A stretch of 12,980 nucleotides of DNA from Chloroflexota bacterium (GCA_003242205.1 QGUR01000109.1:1-12980), one strand, 5' to 3'. Shown: positions 6,950-12,980, numbered from the stretch's first letter. Numbers and translations: made by a program. The notes: generated by a model from the letters alone, not told the origin.

Positions 6950-6982
6950 CCGGCGCGCCGGCTTGTGCCATGGCGCACAAGC
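6950..6982 (+). terminator. Palindrome plus hairpin after the methyltransferase gene
   Basis: CCGGCGCGCCGG (6950-6961) is a perfect 12-base palindrome. It abuts an 8-base-pair hairpin, GCTTGTGC (6961-6968) with GCACAAGC (6975-6982), whose loop is CATGGC. The structure lies about 30 bases after the stop and well before the next promoter at 7075. No T-run follows; the next bases are A-rich. Termination is therefore plausible but non-canonical. Confidence 0.35.
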
Positions 6983-7074
6983 AGATGAAAAATAACCGAA
7001 TTTCACCGTCCGGAGGGTGTGTTCGCCACGTCTTCTGATTTATGCTGTTGTATACGGAATTCATAACCATAACC

Positions 7075-7083
7075 TGATACAAT
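7075..7083 (+). promoter_or_regulatory. Extended -10 promoter for the SDR gene
   Basis: TGA followed by TACAAT (TG at 7075-7076, hexamer at 7078-7083) is a near-consensus extended -10. The surrounding 7035-7085 is clearly AT-richer than the coding DNA on either side. No strong -35 is found at 17 bases. Transcription would start near 7090, about 33 bases before the ATG at 7123. Confidence 0.55.
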
Positions 7084-7122
7084 GGCGACATTAGCGTCAG
7101 ACAGAGAAGAACCGGCAGGGAC

Positions 7123-8130
7123 ATGAGAATACTGATCATCGGCGGTACCCGTAACCTTGGGTTCCACCTCGCGCATGCATTGCTCGATGCAGGGCACGAA
7201 CTCACGATTCTGAATCGCGGCAAAAGCCGCGACGACCTGCCCGCGAAGGTCGAGCGGCTGCGCGCCGACCGGACAGACGTCGCCCAGCTTGAAGCGGCGC
7301 TGGCCGGGCGCACGTTCGATGTCGTTGTCGATAACGCACTCTACACCGGGCGCGAAGCCGACGAAGCGGTGCGCCTGCTGAACGGGCGCACCGGCCATTA
7401 CATCTTTCTCAGCACGGGGCAGGTCTATCTGGTTCGTGAGGGGCTTGAGCGCCCCTACCGCGAAGAGGACTACGCCGGGCGGCTGATGCCCGCGCCCAAA
7501 CCGACGACGTTCGCCTATGAGGAATGGAATTACGGCATGGGCAAGCGTCAGGCTGAAGACCGTCTGGCCGAGGCGTGGGAGACGGACGGCTTTCCTTACA
7601 CGGCGCTGCGCCTGCCGATGGTCAACAGCGAACGCGACCATTTCAACCGGCTCTACAACTACGTGCTGCGCCTGAAGGACGGCGGGCCGATTCTCGTGCC
7701 GACGACGCCGAATTATCCCCTGCGCCATGTCTATGTCGGCGATGTCGTCAAGGCCATCACCACCCTGATCGAAACCGGCCTCGGCAAAGGACGGGCGTAT
7801 AACATCGCTCAGGACGAAACCGTCACGCTCGACGCCTTTCTGGAGCTGCTCGGCGATATCCTCGGCGTCCAACCCTACGTTCTGCGCGTCAGGCGCGACC
7901 TGCTGGAAGCCAACGGTTTCCTGCCCGACTGCTCGCCCTTCAGCGAGCGCTGGATGTCGGAGATGGACAACCGGCGCAGCAAGGAAGAACTGGGGCTGGT
8001 ATACACGCCGCTACGAACGTATCTGGAACAGATCGTGCGCTATTACGAGGAGCACCAGCCGCCGCGCCCCGCGAGCTACCGCCGCCGCCACGCGGAAAAG
8101 GCGCTGGCGCTGGAAGTGCAGCAGGGCTAG
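7123..8130 (+). CDS. NAD(P)-dependent epimerase/dehydratase-like extended SDR protein
   Basis: The 335-residue product begins with a Rossmann fold. GGTRNLG (7-13) is the dinucleotide loop, a variant of the usual GxxGxxG. N31/R32 after the second strand suggest the cofactor's ribose-binding region. STGQVY (97-102) supplies the catalytic Ser/Thr zone and YGMGK (137-141) the YxxxK pair, so the active site looks complete. RHVYVGDVVKAI (201-212) and YNIAQDETVTLDAFL (226-240) are typical of the C-terminal substrate-binding half of sugar-nucleotide epimerases. The overall pattern is also close to the CSP41-like atypical SDR branch, some of which bind RNA, so the substrate is uncertain. AGGGA sits just before the ATG. 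It has its own promoter and ends at a large palindrome, so it is probably transcribed singly. Confidence 0.82.
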   Translation: MRILIIGGTRNLGFHLAHALLDAGHELTILNRGKSRDDLPAKVERLRADRTDVAQLEAALAGRTFDVVVDNALYTGREADEAVRLLNGRTGHYIFLSTGQVYLVREGLERPYREEDYAGRLMPAPKPTTFAYEEWNYGMGKRQAEDRLAEAWETDGFPYTALRLPMVNSERDHFNRLYNYVLRLKDGGPILVPTTPNYPLRHVYVGDVVKAITTLIETGLGKGRAYNIAQDETVTLDAFLELLGDILGVQPYVLRVRRDLLEANGFLPDCSPFSERWMSEMDNRRSKEELGLVYTPLRTYLEQIVRYYEEHQPPRPASYRRRHAEKALALEVQQG

Positions 8131-8158
8131 CAAGGCCGCCCTGCACGAAACCGGATAT

Positions 8159-8203
8159 AGTGACACGATGGCGCGAAAGATCTTTCGCGCCATCGTGTCT
8201 ACT
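8159..8203. terminator. 38-base perfect palindrome, likely bidirectional terminator
   Basis: Bases 8162-8199 form a perfect palindrome with no spacer: 8162-8180 is the exact reverse complement of 8181-8199. Allowing T8200 to bulge, AGT (8159-8161) also pairs with ACT (8201-8203). As RNA on either strand it folds into a stem of about 17 base pairs with a GATC loop. It lies between the stops of two converging genes (8130 and 8231), where a shared terminator is expected. Neither side has a T-run, which is unusual for intrinsic termination. Confidence 0.6.
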
Positions 8204-8230
8204 TAGACCGCTAACTCCAACCGCCTCACT

Positions 8231-9145
8231 TCACGGTTGCGCTTCGGCTACGGGTTCGTCCAGAAACTCGGTGATGATCGGCACGAGCAGGTTGGTGCGG
8301 TTCATCATCACGCCCAGATGCGTCGTGCCGGGCAGGATCGCCAGCCGGGCATTCGGCAAACCGGCGATATCGCCGTTGACGCCGCCACCCAGCATGCGGA
8401 ATAACTCGACGGCGTTTTCCGGCGTGACAACATCGGCATCGCCAAAGACCAGCAGCGTTGGCGCTGTGATCGACCCAGCGGGCCAGTCGAACGTCTGCCG
8501 GTCGAGATCGACCAGTTTATCGAACAGCGTGGCGAAGTTATCCGGGTGCGGCGAAAGCTGGCGATACAGATCGACCACCGGGCTGCCCTCGAACATTTCC
8601 GGCGTCATGCTGTCCAGCATCTCCTGAAACCCCGGCTGGTAACCGGCGCTGGTGAAGGTCGCAGAGGCGACGACCAGCTTATCGACCCGTTCCGGGTGGC
8701 GCAGCGCCATCTGCAGGGCAACCCCGCCGCCCATCGAATAGCCGAAGATGTCAGCCCGCTCGACGCCGATTTCGCCCATCAGCGCGGCGACATCATCGGC
8801 CATGTGCTCGTAGCGCAGCGGGCGATCGATATCGGCGGTGCGGCCATGCCCCTGCAACTCAACGGCAATGACCTGCCTGCTTTCGGCCAGACGCGAGATG
8901 AGGTCGCCCATCAGCGGGATGTTCATGTACGCGCCGTGCAGCGCCACCAGCGGCTCACCCTGGCCGTAAATTTCGTAGTACATCTCCAGACCATTGACCG
9001 ATGCGTATCCGGTTTGAACGGGTGCGTTGGTCATTGCGACTTCTCCACCTTCCTGCCCCGGCTGTTCCTGCGCGAGCGTAACGAATGTGGTTGCCAGAAA
9101 AATCCCGGCAACCACGACAGCGGCCATAACCGGCTTGCGTAACAT
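8231..9145 (-). CDS. Alpha/beta hydrolase with N-terminal signal peptide
   Basis: The 304-residue product has a complete hydrolase triad: nucleophile S137 in GYSMGG, probable acid D238 in GDADVVTPE, and H276 in GTTHLG. H70-G71 in LHGAYMN form the oxyanion-hole region. From ATG 9145 (GGGAGG about 7 bases upstream) the protein starts with a signal peptide, MLRKPVMAAVVVAGIFLATT, cleaved near LAQ-EQ. A second ATG at 9034 (residue 38) has its own GGAG 8 bases upstream and would give a 267-residue cytoplasmic form that begins where ordinary relatives of this family begin. Substrate is unknown; sequence of this type covers esterases, haloalkane and carbon-carbon hydrolases. It is the last gene of the arsR-AHSA1 unit, 36 bases after the AHSA1 stop. 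Confidence 0.85.
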   Translation of the reverse strand: MLRKPVMAAVVVAGIFLATTFVTLAQEQPGQEGGEVAMTNAPVQTGYASVNGLEMYYEIYGQGEPLVALHGAYMNIPLMGDLISRLAESRQVIAVELQGHGRTADIDRPLRYEHMADDVAALMGEIGVERADIFGYSMGGGVALQMALRHPERVDKLVVASATFTSAGYQPGFQEMLDSMTPEMFEGSPVVDLYRQLSPHPDNFATLFDKLVDLDRQTFDWPAGSITAPTLLVFGDADVVTPENAVELFRMLGGGVNGDIAGLPNARLAILPGTTHLGVMMNRTNLLVPIITEFLDEPVAEAQP

Positions 9146-9181
9146 ATCAGGCCTCCCGACGCTGATGCCGGACAGGCGGCG

Positions 9182-9652
9182 CTAAAGGGTTTTGAGCAGC
9201 TCGCTCAGCCGATCCCAGCTATCGGTCGCGCCTTCTTCCATGCCCGATTGCAACATGCCGTCGCGGTCTTCGACGGACTGAAACACCGATGTATCGGTGA
9301 CGTGGGTCTTGCCATCGCGCTCTTCCAGCACCACGGTTTCGAGCAGGACGTGGCCGGGCATTCCCTCGTACTCGAAGGTGAAGACCAGCCGTTCGGGCGC
9401 GACGACATCGTGATATACGCCGTGGAACGCATCCTCGCTGCCGTCGGGGTTGCTGTGGACGTAGCGCCAGATCCCGCCCGGTCGCACCTCCATTTTGTCG
9501 ACGGTCGTCTCGCTACCGCGCGGGCCCCACCATTTCGGAACCAGCGTAGGGTCCGTAAATGCCCTGAACACCAGCTCGCGGGGCGCATCGAAGTCGCGCG
9601 TCAGGATGATGCTTTGTGTTCCCGGTTCAGCGATCACGTTTAGCTTGCTCAC
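9182..9652 (-). CDS. SRPBCC/AHSA1-domain protein
   Basis: The 156-residue product is a single START-like domain of the AHSA1 (activator of Hsp90 ATPase homologue 1-like) family. The diagnostic WWGP block is at 41-44 after FDAPRELVFRAFTDP (21-35). The helical end, GMEEGATDSWDRLSELL (137-153), lines the ligand pocket in this family. These small cytoplasmic proteins hold hydrophobic ligands; the bacterial members' ligands are mostly unknown. The start is GTG 9652, supported by AGGAG 7 bases upstream inside the preceding gene, so the two genes overlap by 26 bases in different frames. Pairing of an ArsR repressor with an AHSA1 protein is a very common bacterial operon, and the two probably respond to the same signal. 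Confidence 0.88.
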   Translation of the reverse strand: MSKLNVIAEPGTQSIILTRDFDAPRELVFRAFTDPTLVPKWWGPRGSETTVDKMEVRPGGIWRYVHSNPDGSEDAFHGVYHDVVAPERLVFTFEYEGMPGHVLLETVVLEERDGKTHVTDTSVFQSVEDRDGMLQSGMEEGATDSWDRLSELLKTL

Positions 9653-9971
9653 GTCGTTTCTCCTCTGCTTTCAATTCTTCCAGAACGGCATCGAGGCGGT
9701 TATACCGGTCGTGCATCAGGCTGCGATAGGACTCCAGCCAGCGGTCGAGTTCGGTAAGCGGCTCAAGTCGCAGTTCGTACCAGCGGCGCTGAGCATCCTG
9801 CCGAACGTTGACCAGCCCCGCTTCGCGCAGCACGCGCAGATGCTTTGAAACCAGCGGTTGGCTGATCTCGAGCAGGTCGACCAGTTCGCCGACCAGACGA
9901 GGCCGTTCGCGGAGCAAATCGAGAATGCGTCTTCGGGTCGGGTCGGCTAACGCCTCGAATACTGTTGGCAT
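9627..9971 (-). CDS. ArsR-family winged-helix transcriptional regulator
   Basis: The 114-residue product opens MPTVFEALADPTRRRILDLL, the standard N-terminus of the ArsR subfamily that precedes AHSA1 genes. The helix-turn-helix is ISQPLVSKHLRVLREAG (36-52), followed by a beta wing (about 53-69). The C-terminal helix (about 84-113) is highly charged and probably helps dimerise. There are no cysteines and no ELCVC metal site, so it is not a metal sensor of the SmtB/ArsR kind. I chose ATG 9971 over the upstream in-frame ATG 9989 because 9989 falls inside the promoter spacer, upstream of the predicted transcription start, and the family normally starts here. It probably represses its own three-gene unit through the overlapping operator. 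Confidence 0.88.
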   Translation of the reverse strand: MPTVFEALADPTRRRILDLLRERPRLVGELVDLLEISQPLVSKHLRVLREAGLVNVRQDAQRRWYELRLEPLTELDRWLESYRSLMHDRYNRLDAVLEELKAEEKRREQAKRDR

Positions 9972-9977
9972 GCTCTC

Positions 9978-10007
9978 AATATAACCCATTGGTTATATAA
10001 CCGTCAA
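9978..10007 (-). promoter_or_regulatory. arsR promoter giving a probably leaderless mRNA
   Basis: On the minus strand TTGACG (10007-10002) and TATATT (9983-9978) are 18 bases apart and each matches consensus at five of six positions. Only 6 bases (GAGAGC) separate the -10 box from ATG 9971, so the transcript would begin at or next to the start codon. No ribosome site would then exist for arsR, while the downstream AHSA1 gene has a good one. Confidence 0.65.
9979..10002 (-). promoter_or_regulatory. Inverted-repeat operator inside the arsR promoter
   Basis: ATATAACC (9998-9991) and GGTTATAT (9986-9979) form an 8-base inverted repeat with a 4-base spacer (AATG). The first arm is also part of a perfect palindrome, GGTTATATAACC (10002-9991). 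A further ATAAC half-site lies at 10012-10008. AT-rich inverted repeats of this form are typical ArsR-family targets. The repeat spans the -10 box and spacer, so bound protein would block RNA polymerase. Confidence 0.6.
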
Positions 10008-10089
10008 GTTATAAAAGTGAAACAGGACAAACCGGCGGCAACCATACCCGATCTGTGGCCGGCAGGAAAAGCTGCGAATGTATGGCCGG

Positions 10090-10533
10090 CTAGTCGACTC
10101 CTCTGCCGCGCAGGACATAGCGCACGCCAGCGACGGCGAGCAGGATGGCAGGGCCGACGCAGCAGACGACCTGCGCGAACACGCCGCCGCGCGCCCCCGC
10201 GAACAGCCAGAGCGAGCCGAGCGCCTGAAAGAAAAGGTCGTAGAGAAAGTTCCACGCGGGGATGACGACCGTCTGCACCAGCCATTCGACGGCGTTGGAG
10301 GTCGGCGCGGTGACGCCCGGCGACAGCGTCGCCACCGGCACGGGCGTGATGCCATCCGGCAACGGATCACCAAAGGGGGTGGCGGTCACGAAAATGACGC
10401 CGGGAGATTGCGCCTCGCCCAGTGGAACCGGCGTCGGAAAGGGCGTCGGCGTGGGTGCGGTGATGGCAGTCAGGTTGCACGCGGTGACCAGAACGATCAG
10501 AAGCGGGAATAAAAGCAGGACACGACGCCGCAT
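10090..10533 (-). CDS. Small lipoprotein with C-terminal membrane segment, function unknown
   Basis: The 147-residue product starts with a lipoprotein signal, MRRRVLLLFPLLIVLVTAC, with lipobox VTAC and acylated Cys19. A Pro/Thr-rich spacer (about 26-78, with TPTPFPTPVP) follows; such TP linkers are common in surface lipoproteins of Chloroflexota. Residues 82-112 are aromatic and moderately hydrophobic, and 118-140 look like a true membrane helix followed by RGRG, which would place the C-terminus inside the cell. CC at 124-125 is within the helix. Both ends would thus be held at the membrane. The start ATG 10533 has GAGG 4 bases upstream. I do not recognise the family. Confidence 0.72.
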   Translation of the reverse strand: MRRRVLLLFPLLIVLVTACNLTAITAPTPTPFPTPVPLGEAQSPGVIFVTATPFGDPLPDGITPVPVATLSPGVTAPTSNAVEWLVQTVVIPAWNFLYDLFFQALGSLWLFAGARGGVFAQVVCCVGPAILLAVAGVRYVLRGRGVD

Positions 10534-10567
10534 TATGCCTCAGGGAATCAGGGTTGGGATCAGGTCT

Positions 10568-10596
10568 AGCATACGCGAAAGCCTGCCCACGCGCAA
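10568..10596 (-). promoter_or_regulatory. Possible promoter for the small lipoprotein gene
   Basis: On the minus strand TTGCGC (10596-10591) and TATGCT (10573-10568) are 17 bases apart. Matches are moderate (three and four of six). Transcription would start near 10562, about 28 bases before the ATG. Confidence 0.35.
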
Positions 10597-10644
10597 CAAT
10601 AGTTTTTGTAAGGTTCGGGCGCGGCCAGAGCCACACGCCGGGCA

Positions 10645-11307
10645 TTAGTCCGGGGCGGCTTCGGTGGCTTCGGGCGTGGTCTGGCCGCCGGTCAGTTCGA
10701 TATCGGTGAACGTGCCGGCGACGTTGACGGTGGGCGGCGTCGCGCCTTCGGCGTCCGGGGCCAGCGCTTCGGCGGCGAAGGCGAAACTCCCGGCAATGAT
10801 TTCCCCGGCCCTGTCGAGCGTGAAAGTTCCCTCGACGCGTTTGTTGTAATCGACGCGCTCACGCCGGTCGAGCGGGCCGCTGATTTTGCCGTGCCACACC
10901 TGAGCCGCCACGCCCTGATCGACCGGATCCATTGCGCCGGTGATGATGTCATACGTGCCCGGTTCCAGCTCCAGCGGGAACAGGATGACGACGCTGTAGC
11001 GCGTGTCGCCGTCGTCCTGCCAGAAGGCCAGCTCGTAGTGTTCGGGCAGCGTCACGTTGCCGATCTGCTGTTCGGCGACAATCGTATAGGCCACTTCGCC
11101 GGGCGGCATGCCGAGCGACACTTCGCCGATGACGTCCACGGTGAAATTCACTTCTTCAGTCGAAAGGACGCCGCCGGTATCGACATCCGGCGATGGCAGA
11201 ACATCCGGCGCTTCGATCTTGGCCGCGGCTTCTCCGCCACAGCCCGCCAGCGCGGTGACCGCCAGCCACAAGGCGGGAACGAATAACAGCCGTCTGAGCA
11301 TATTCAC
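10645..11307 (-). CDS. Exported lipoprotein, beta-rich, function unknown
   Basis: The product has a lipoprotein signal ending in lipobox LAGC. I take GTG 11307 as the start because AGGAG (11317-11313) lies 5 bases upstream; ATG 11301, two codons later, is the alternative but is 11 bases from that site. A longer frame back to 11415 runs into the terminator of map and is not credible. The mature 198 residues start CGGEAAAK and are mostly alternating beta pattern with no cysteine after the anchor. VEGTFTLDRAGEIIAGSFAFAAEAL and VAGTFTDIEL near the C-terminus look like successive strands of a beta sandwich or barrel. The tail, TTPEATEAAPD, is low complexity. I cannot name the family; it is probably held on the outer face of the membrane. 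Confidence 0.72.
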   Translation of the reverse strand: MNMLRRLLFVPALWLAVTALAGCGGEAAAKIEAPDVLPSPDVDTGGVLSTEEVNFTVDVIGEVSLGMPPGEVAYTIVAEQQIGNVTLPEHYELAFWQDDGDTRYSVVILFPLELEPGTYDIITGAMDPVDQGVAAQVWHGKISGPLDRRERVDYNKRVEGTFTLDRAGEIIAGSFAFAAEALAPDAEGATPPTVNVAGTFTDIELTGGQTTPEATEAAPD

Positions 11308-11364
11308 TGGAACTCCTGCCTGACCGGAACCGCCTCGCTTGGCGGCCCGGCGCGTTCGAGGGAG

Positions 11365-11403
11365 AAAAAGAGCGCACTCCTCATGCTGGCAGGAAATGCG
11401 CTC
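11365..11403 (-). terminator. Intrinsic terminator after map
   Basis: On the minus strand GAGCGCA (11403-11397) pairs with TGCGCTC (11376-11370), and TCCT (11394-11391) with AGGA (11381-11378) inside it, leaving a small asymmetric bulge. Five T residues follow at once (11369-11365). It lies about 50 bases after the map stop. This is the only classical U-tract terminator I see in the window. Confidence 0.75.
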
Positions 11404-11452
11404 GTCGAAACTCAACGACTGTTCTGTCGTCGCTCGCCGCCATCCCCGGAGG

Positions 11453-12199
11453 TCAGACCGCCGTCAGCAGCAGCGGTTTGCCCTTCGTGATGACAATCGT
11501 GTGTTCGTACTGGGCCGAGGGCGCGCCGTGCGGGGTTCGCAGCGTCCAGCCATCGGGCGCGGTGATCACGCGGCCAACGCCCGGCGTCAGAAACGGCTCA
11601 ATCGTCAGCACCATGCCTTCGACCAACGGCTGGCTGGCCCGCTTGGTGAAGTAATTCGGCACGTTGCGCGGCTCTTCGTGCAGCCTGCGCCCGATGCCGT
11701 GACCGCCCAGTTCGCGGATGATGTTGAAGCCGCTGCGCTGCGCTTCGATTTCAACCGCCCTGCCGATGACGTTGATCCGCTTGCCGGCCGTAACCGCATC
11801 CAGCGCGCGTTCGAGCGCGGCCATCGTCGCATTGCACAGGCGCTGGTTTTCCTCGCTGACGGGTGGAACGGGGATGCTCGCGCCGCTGTCGGCAAAATAG
11901 CCATCCAGTTCCGCCGAAACGTCGATATTCACCAGATCGCCGGGCTGCACCTTGCGGTCGCCGGGGATGCCGTGCGCGGCCTCGTCGTTGATGCTGATGC
12001 AGGTCGCGCCGGGGAAGTTGTACATCAGTTGCGGCGCGGAGCGCGCGCCGTGCTTGGCCAGAAAAGCCGCGCCAATCGCGTCCAGTTCGGCGGTGGTGAT
12101 GCCGGGACGCAGCGCCTCCTGCATGGCCTTGATCGTCAGGCCGACGATGCGGCCAATACGCATCAGGCCCTGCAGGTCTTCTTCAGAACCGACAGTCAT
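11453..12199 (-). CDS. map: Methionine aminopeptidase, type I
   Basis: The 248-residue product is a type I MetAP, which removes the initiator methionine from new proteins in the cytoplasm. All metal and catalytic residues are present by comparison with E. coli MetAP: H76, D93, D104, H167, E201 and E232, plus the second His H174. GGHGIGRRLHEEP (165-177) and TIEPF (199-203) are hallmark blocks. The start ATG 12199 has GGAG 8 bases upstream; an upstream in-frame ATG at 12268 adds an arginine-rich stretch that does not fit the family. There is no N-terminal zinc-binding or SH3-binding extension, so it is the short bacterial form (type Ia). It is divergent from dus and ends at a terminator. Confidence 0.95.
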   Translation of the reverse strand: MTVGSEEDLQGLMRIGRIVGLTIKAMQEALRPGITTAELDAIGAAFLAKHGARSAPQLMYNFPGATCISINDEAAHGIPGDRKVQPGDLVNIDVSAELDGYFADSGASIPVPPVSEENQRLCNATMAALERALDAVTAGKRINVIGRAVEIEAQRSGFNIIRELGGHGIGRRLHEEPRNVPNYFTKRASQPLVEGMVLTIEPFLTPGVGRVITAPDGWTLRTPHGAPSAQYEHTIVITKGKPLLLTAV

Positions 12200-12445
12200 G
12201 CCAATTACTCCGATCTCAGGCCGGGTTGTTGCGAGGCCACGACGCCGGAACCGCATCCCCGCCCGCACTACGGCTGGCGGGCCACCGGCGTGATGGGAAC
12301 ATTGCGTTTGCCCGTGAACGCCGCAAGCATAGCATATTGCGATACATATGAACAGCCATGCTTTGACGACCGGCCCACTCTGGACATTTCGCGCGCCAGA
12401 TGGGAAGATTGGAAGGTGTTACGAATGAGATGACCGCGTGAGGTT
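12200..12445. promoter_or_regulatory. Divergent intergenic region between map and dus
   Basis: This 246-base stretch should hold promoters for both flanking genes. The AT-rich core 12325-12350 contains two overlapping TATGCT boxes on the minus strand (12336-12326), pointing toward map; the same hexamer occurs at the possible promoter near 10570. On the + strand TTGACG (12363-12368) could be a -35 for dus, but no convincing -10 follows it. No RNA gene or small ORF is evident. Confidence 0.3.
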
Positions 12446-12958
12446 ATGACGGCTGACAGCACTCGAATCGAACTGAAACCGCTGAAAATCGGCAATATCA
12501 CCATCGAAACGCCGCTGACGCTCGCGCCGATGGCCGGGCAAACCAACCGCGCCTTTCGCGTGCTGTGCCGCGAAATCGGCGACTGCGGCCTCGTCTGCAC
12601 GGAGTTGATCAGCAGCAAGGCGATTCATTATCGCAACGCCAAGACGTTCAAGATGTTCGACTGGTCGCCCGACGAAAGCCCGTTCGCCGTGCAGCTTTTC
12701 GGCGGCGAGCCGGACGTGATGGCCGAGGCGGCCCGCATCGTGGTCGATCACGGCGCGAACATCGTCGACATCAACATGGGCTGCTGGGTCCCGAAGGTCG
12801 CCCGCAGCGGCGGCGGGGCTGTGCTGCTGAAAGACGTCTGCACGGCGACGGCGGTCGTCGAGGCGGTGGTAAAAACGGTTGAGGGGCCGGGGACGGTCAA
12901 GGTTGCCGCGGGCGGGGGGCAGAAAAACCCGACCCCCGGTCACGTCCTTGCTTTTTAA
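12446..12958 (+). CDS. dus: tRNA-dihydrouridine synthase, 3' part corrupted or truncated
   Basis: The readable frame gives 170 residues of a protein family that is normally about 320-350 long. Dus enzymes use FMN and NADPH to reduce uridines in tRNA. APMAGQTNRAFR (27-38) is the FMN-binding start of the TIM barrel, and ELISSKAI (53-60) and VQLFGGEPDVMAEAA (83-97) are typical. The catalytic Cys is in DINMGCWVPK, with Trp where most relatives have Pro. From about residue 141 the match decays: GPGTVKVAAGGG stands where P-V-T-V-K-x-R-x-G-W is expected, and the frame then meets a stop. Two of the changes are GTG-to-GGG, which suggests base-call error rather than a real gene end. The start is ATG 12446, with GAGG only 2 bases upstream. 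Which Dus subtype this is cannot be told. Confidence 0.85.
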   Translation: MTADSTRIELKPLKIGNITIETPLTLAPMAGQTNRAFRVLCREIGDCGLVCTELISSKAIHYRNAKTFKMFDWSPDESPFAVQLFGGEPDVMAEAARIVVDHGANIVDINMGCWVPKVARSGGGAVLLKDVCTATAVVEAVVKTVEGPGTVKVAAGGGQKNPTPGHVLAF

Positions 12959-12980
12959 AAAACACACAACGCCCAACACA

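Noticed and set aside
5932..6978. Long minus-strand open frame of 348 codons spanning the flippase end and methyltransferase
   Set aside because: Low-complexity Arg/Gln/Ala composition, no recognisable motif, and antisense to two genes with diagnostic motifs and coupled starts.
9972..9989. Six-residue N-terminal extension of ArsR from ATG 9989
   Set aside because: The ATG sits between the -35 and -10 boxes of the predicted promoter and is preceded by no ribosome site; family members begin at the equivalent of 9971.
10060..10091. Two copies of TGGCCGGC about 25 bases apart after the small lipoprotein gene
   Set aside because: GCCGGC is a common self-complementary word in GC-rich DNA; no stable stem with a T-run forms, so I do not call a terminator or repeat.
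11339..12433. Plus-strand open frame of 364 codons over map and the divergent region
   Set aside because: It is the complement of map, which has every catalytic residue, and it crosses an intrinsic terminator and the AT-rich intergenic core.
12896..12920. G-rich stretch resembling a G-quadruplex
   Set aside because: It falls in the segment at the window end where base calls appear corrupted by T-to-G changes, so the G-runs cannot be trusted.
1..12980. CRISPR arrays, tRNA, rRNA, riboswitches or phage and defence islands
   Set aside because: I looked for spaced direct repeats, cloverleaf-like arms and conserved RNA motifs on both strands and saw none. The only mobile DNA is the tnpB end at the left edge.

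Overview
The window reads as high-GC chromosomal DNA from a free-living bacterium, most plausibly a Chloroflexota-like monoderm. This placement is an inference from exported proteins with TP-rich linkers, a Ugp-type uptake cassette and general protein style; no rRNA or marker gene fixes it. Both ends look like assembly edges. The left end starts inside an IS200/IS605-type tnpB. The right end breaks down into homopolymer-rich sequence inside a dus gene.

Left half, all on the + strand. A tnpB tail and the element's right-end hairpin (1-120) are followed by a promoter and an exported protein with three Ig-like repeats (242-1327). Next is a three-gene ABC importer set of the glycerol-3-phosphate (Ugp) type: binding protein (1452-2774), a strong intercistronic hairpin, then two permeases that overlap by 4 bases (2845-4622). 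No ATPase gene is present. A second unit, with its own extended -10 promoter, encodes a polysaccharide flippase-like membrane protein and a MetW-like methyltransferase, again with a 4-base overlap (4808-6921). A third unit, also with an extended -10, encodes an NAD-dependent epimerase-like SDR protein (7123-8130).

Middle. A 38-base perfect palindrome (8162-8199) separates this SDR gene from a convergent minus-strand unit. That unit runs arsR (9971-9627), an AHSA1/SRPBCC gene (9652-9182) and an alpha/beta hydrolase (9145-8231). Its promoter overlaps an inverted-repeat operator and appears to give a leaderless arsR mRNA, so this is probably a self-regulated three-gene stress or ligand-response operon. 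The hydrolase has two plausible starts, one with a signal peptide and one without.

Right part. Two minus-strand lipoprotein genes of unknown function (10090-10533 and 10645-11307) lie downstream of methionine aminopeptidase (map, 12199-11453), which ends in a U-tract terminator. A divergent intergenic region separates map from a tRNA-dihydrouridine synthase gene (12446 onward) whose 3' end is corrupted or truncated.

I saw no CRISPR array, tRNA, rRNA or complete mobile element, and no convincing wholly new system. The points most worth a second look are the tnpB right end with its guide-like flank, the leaderless arsR promoter-operator, the perfect palindrome between convergent genes and the dual-start hydrolase.
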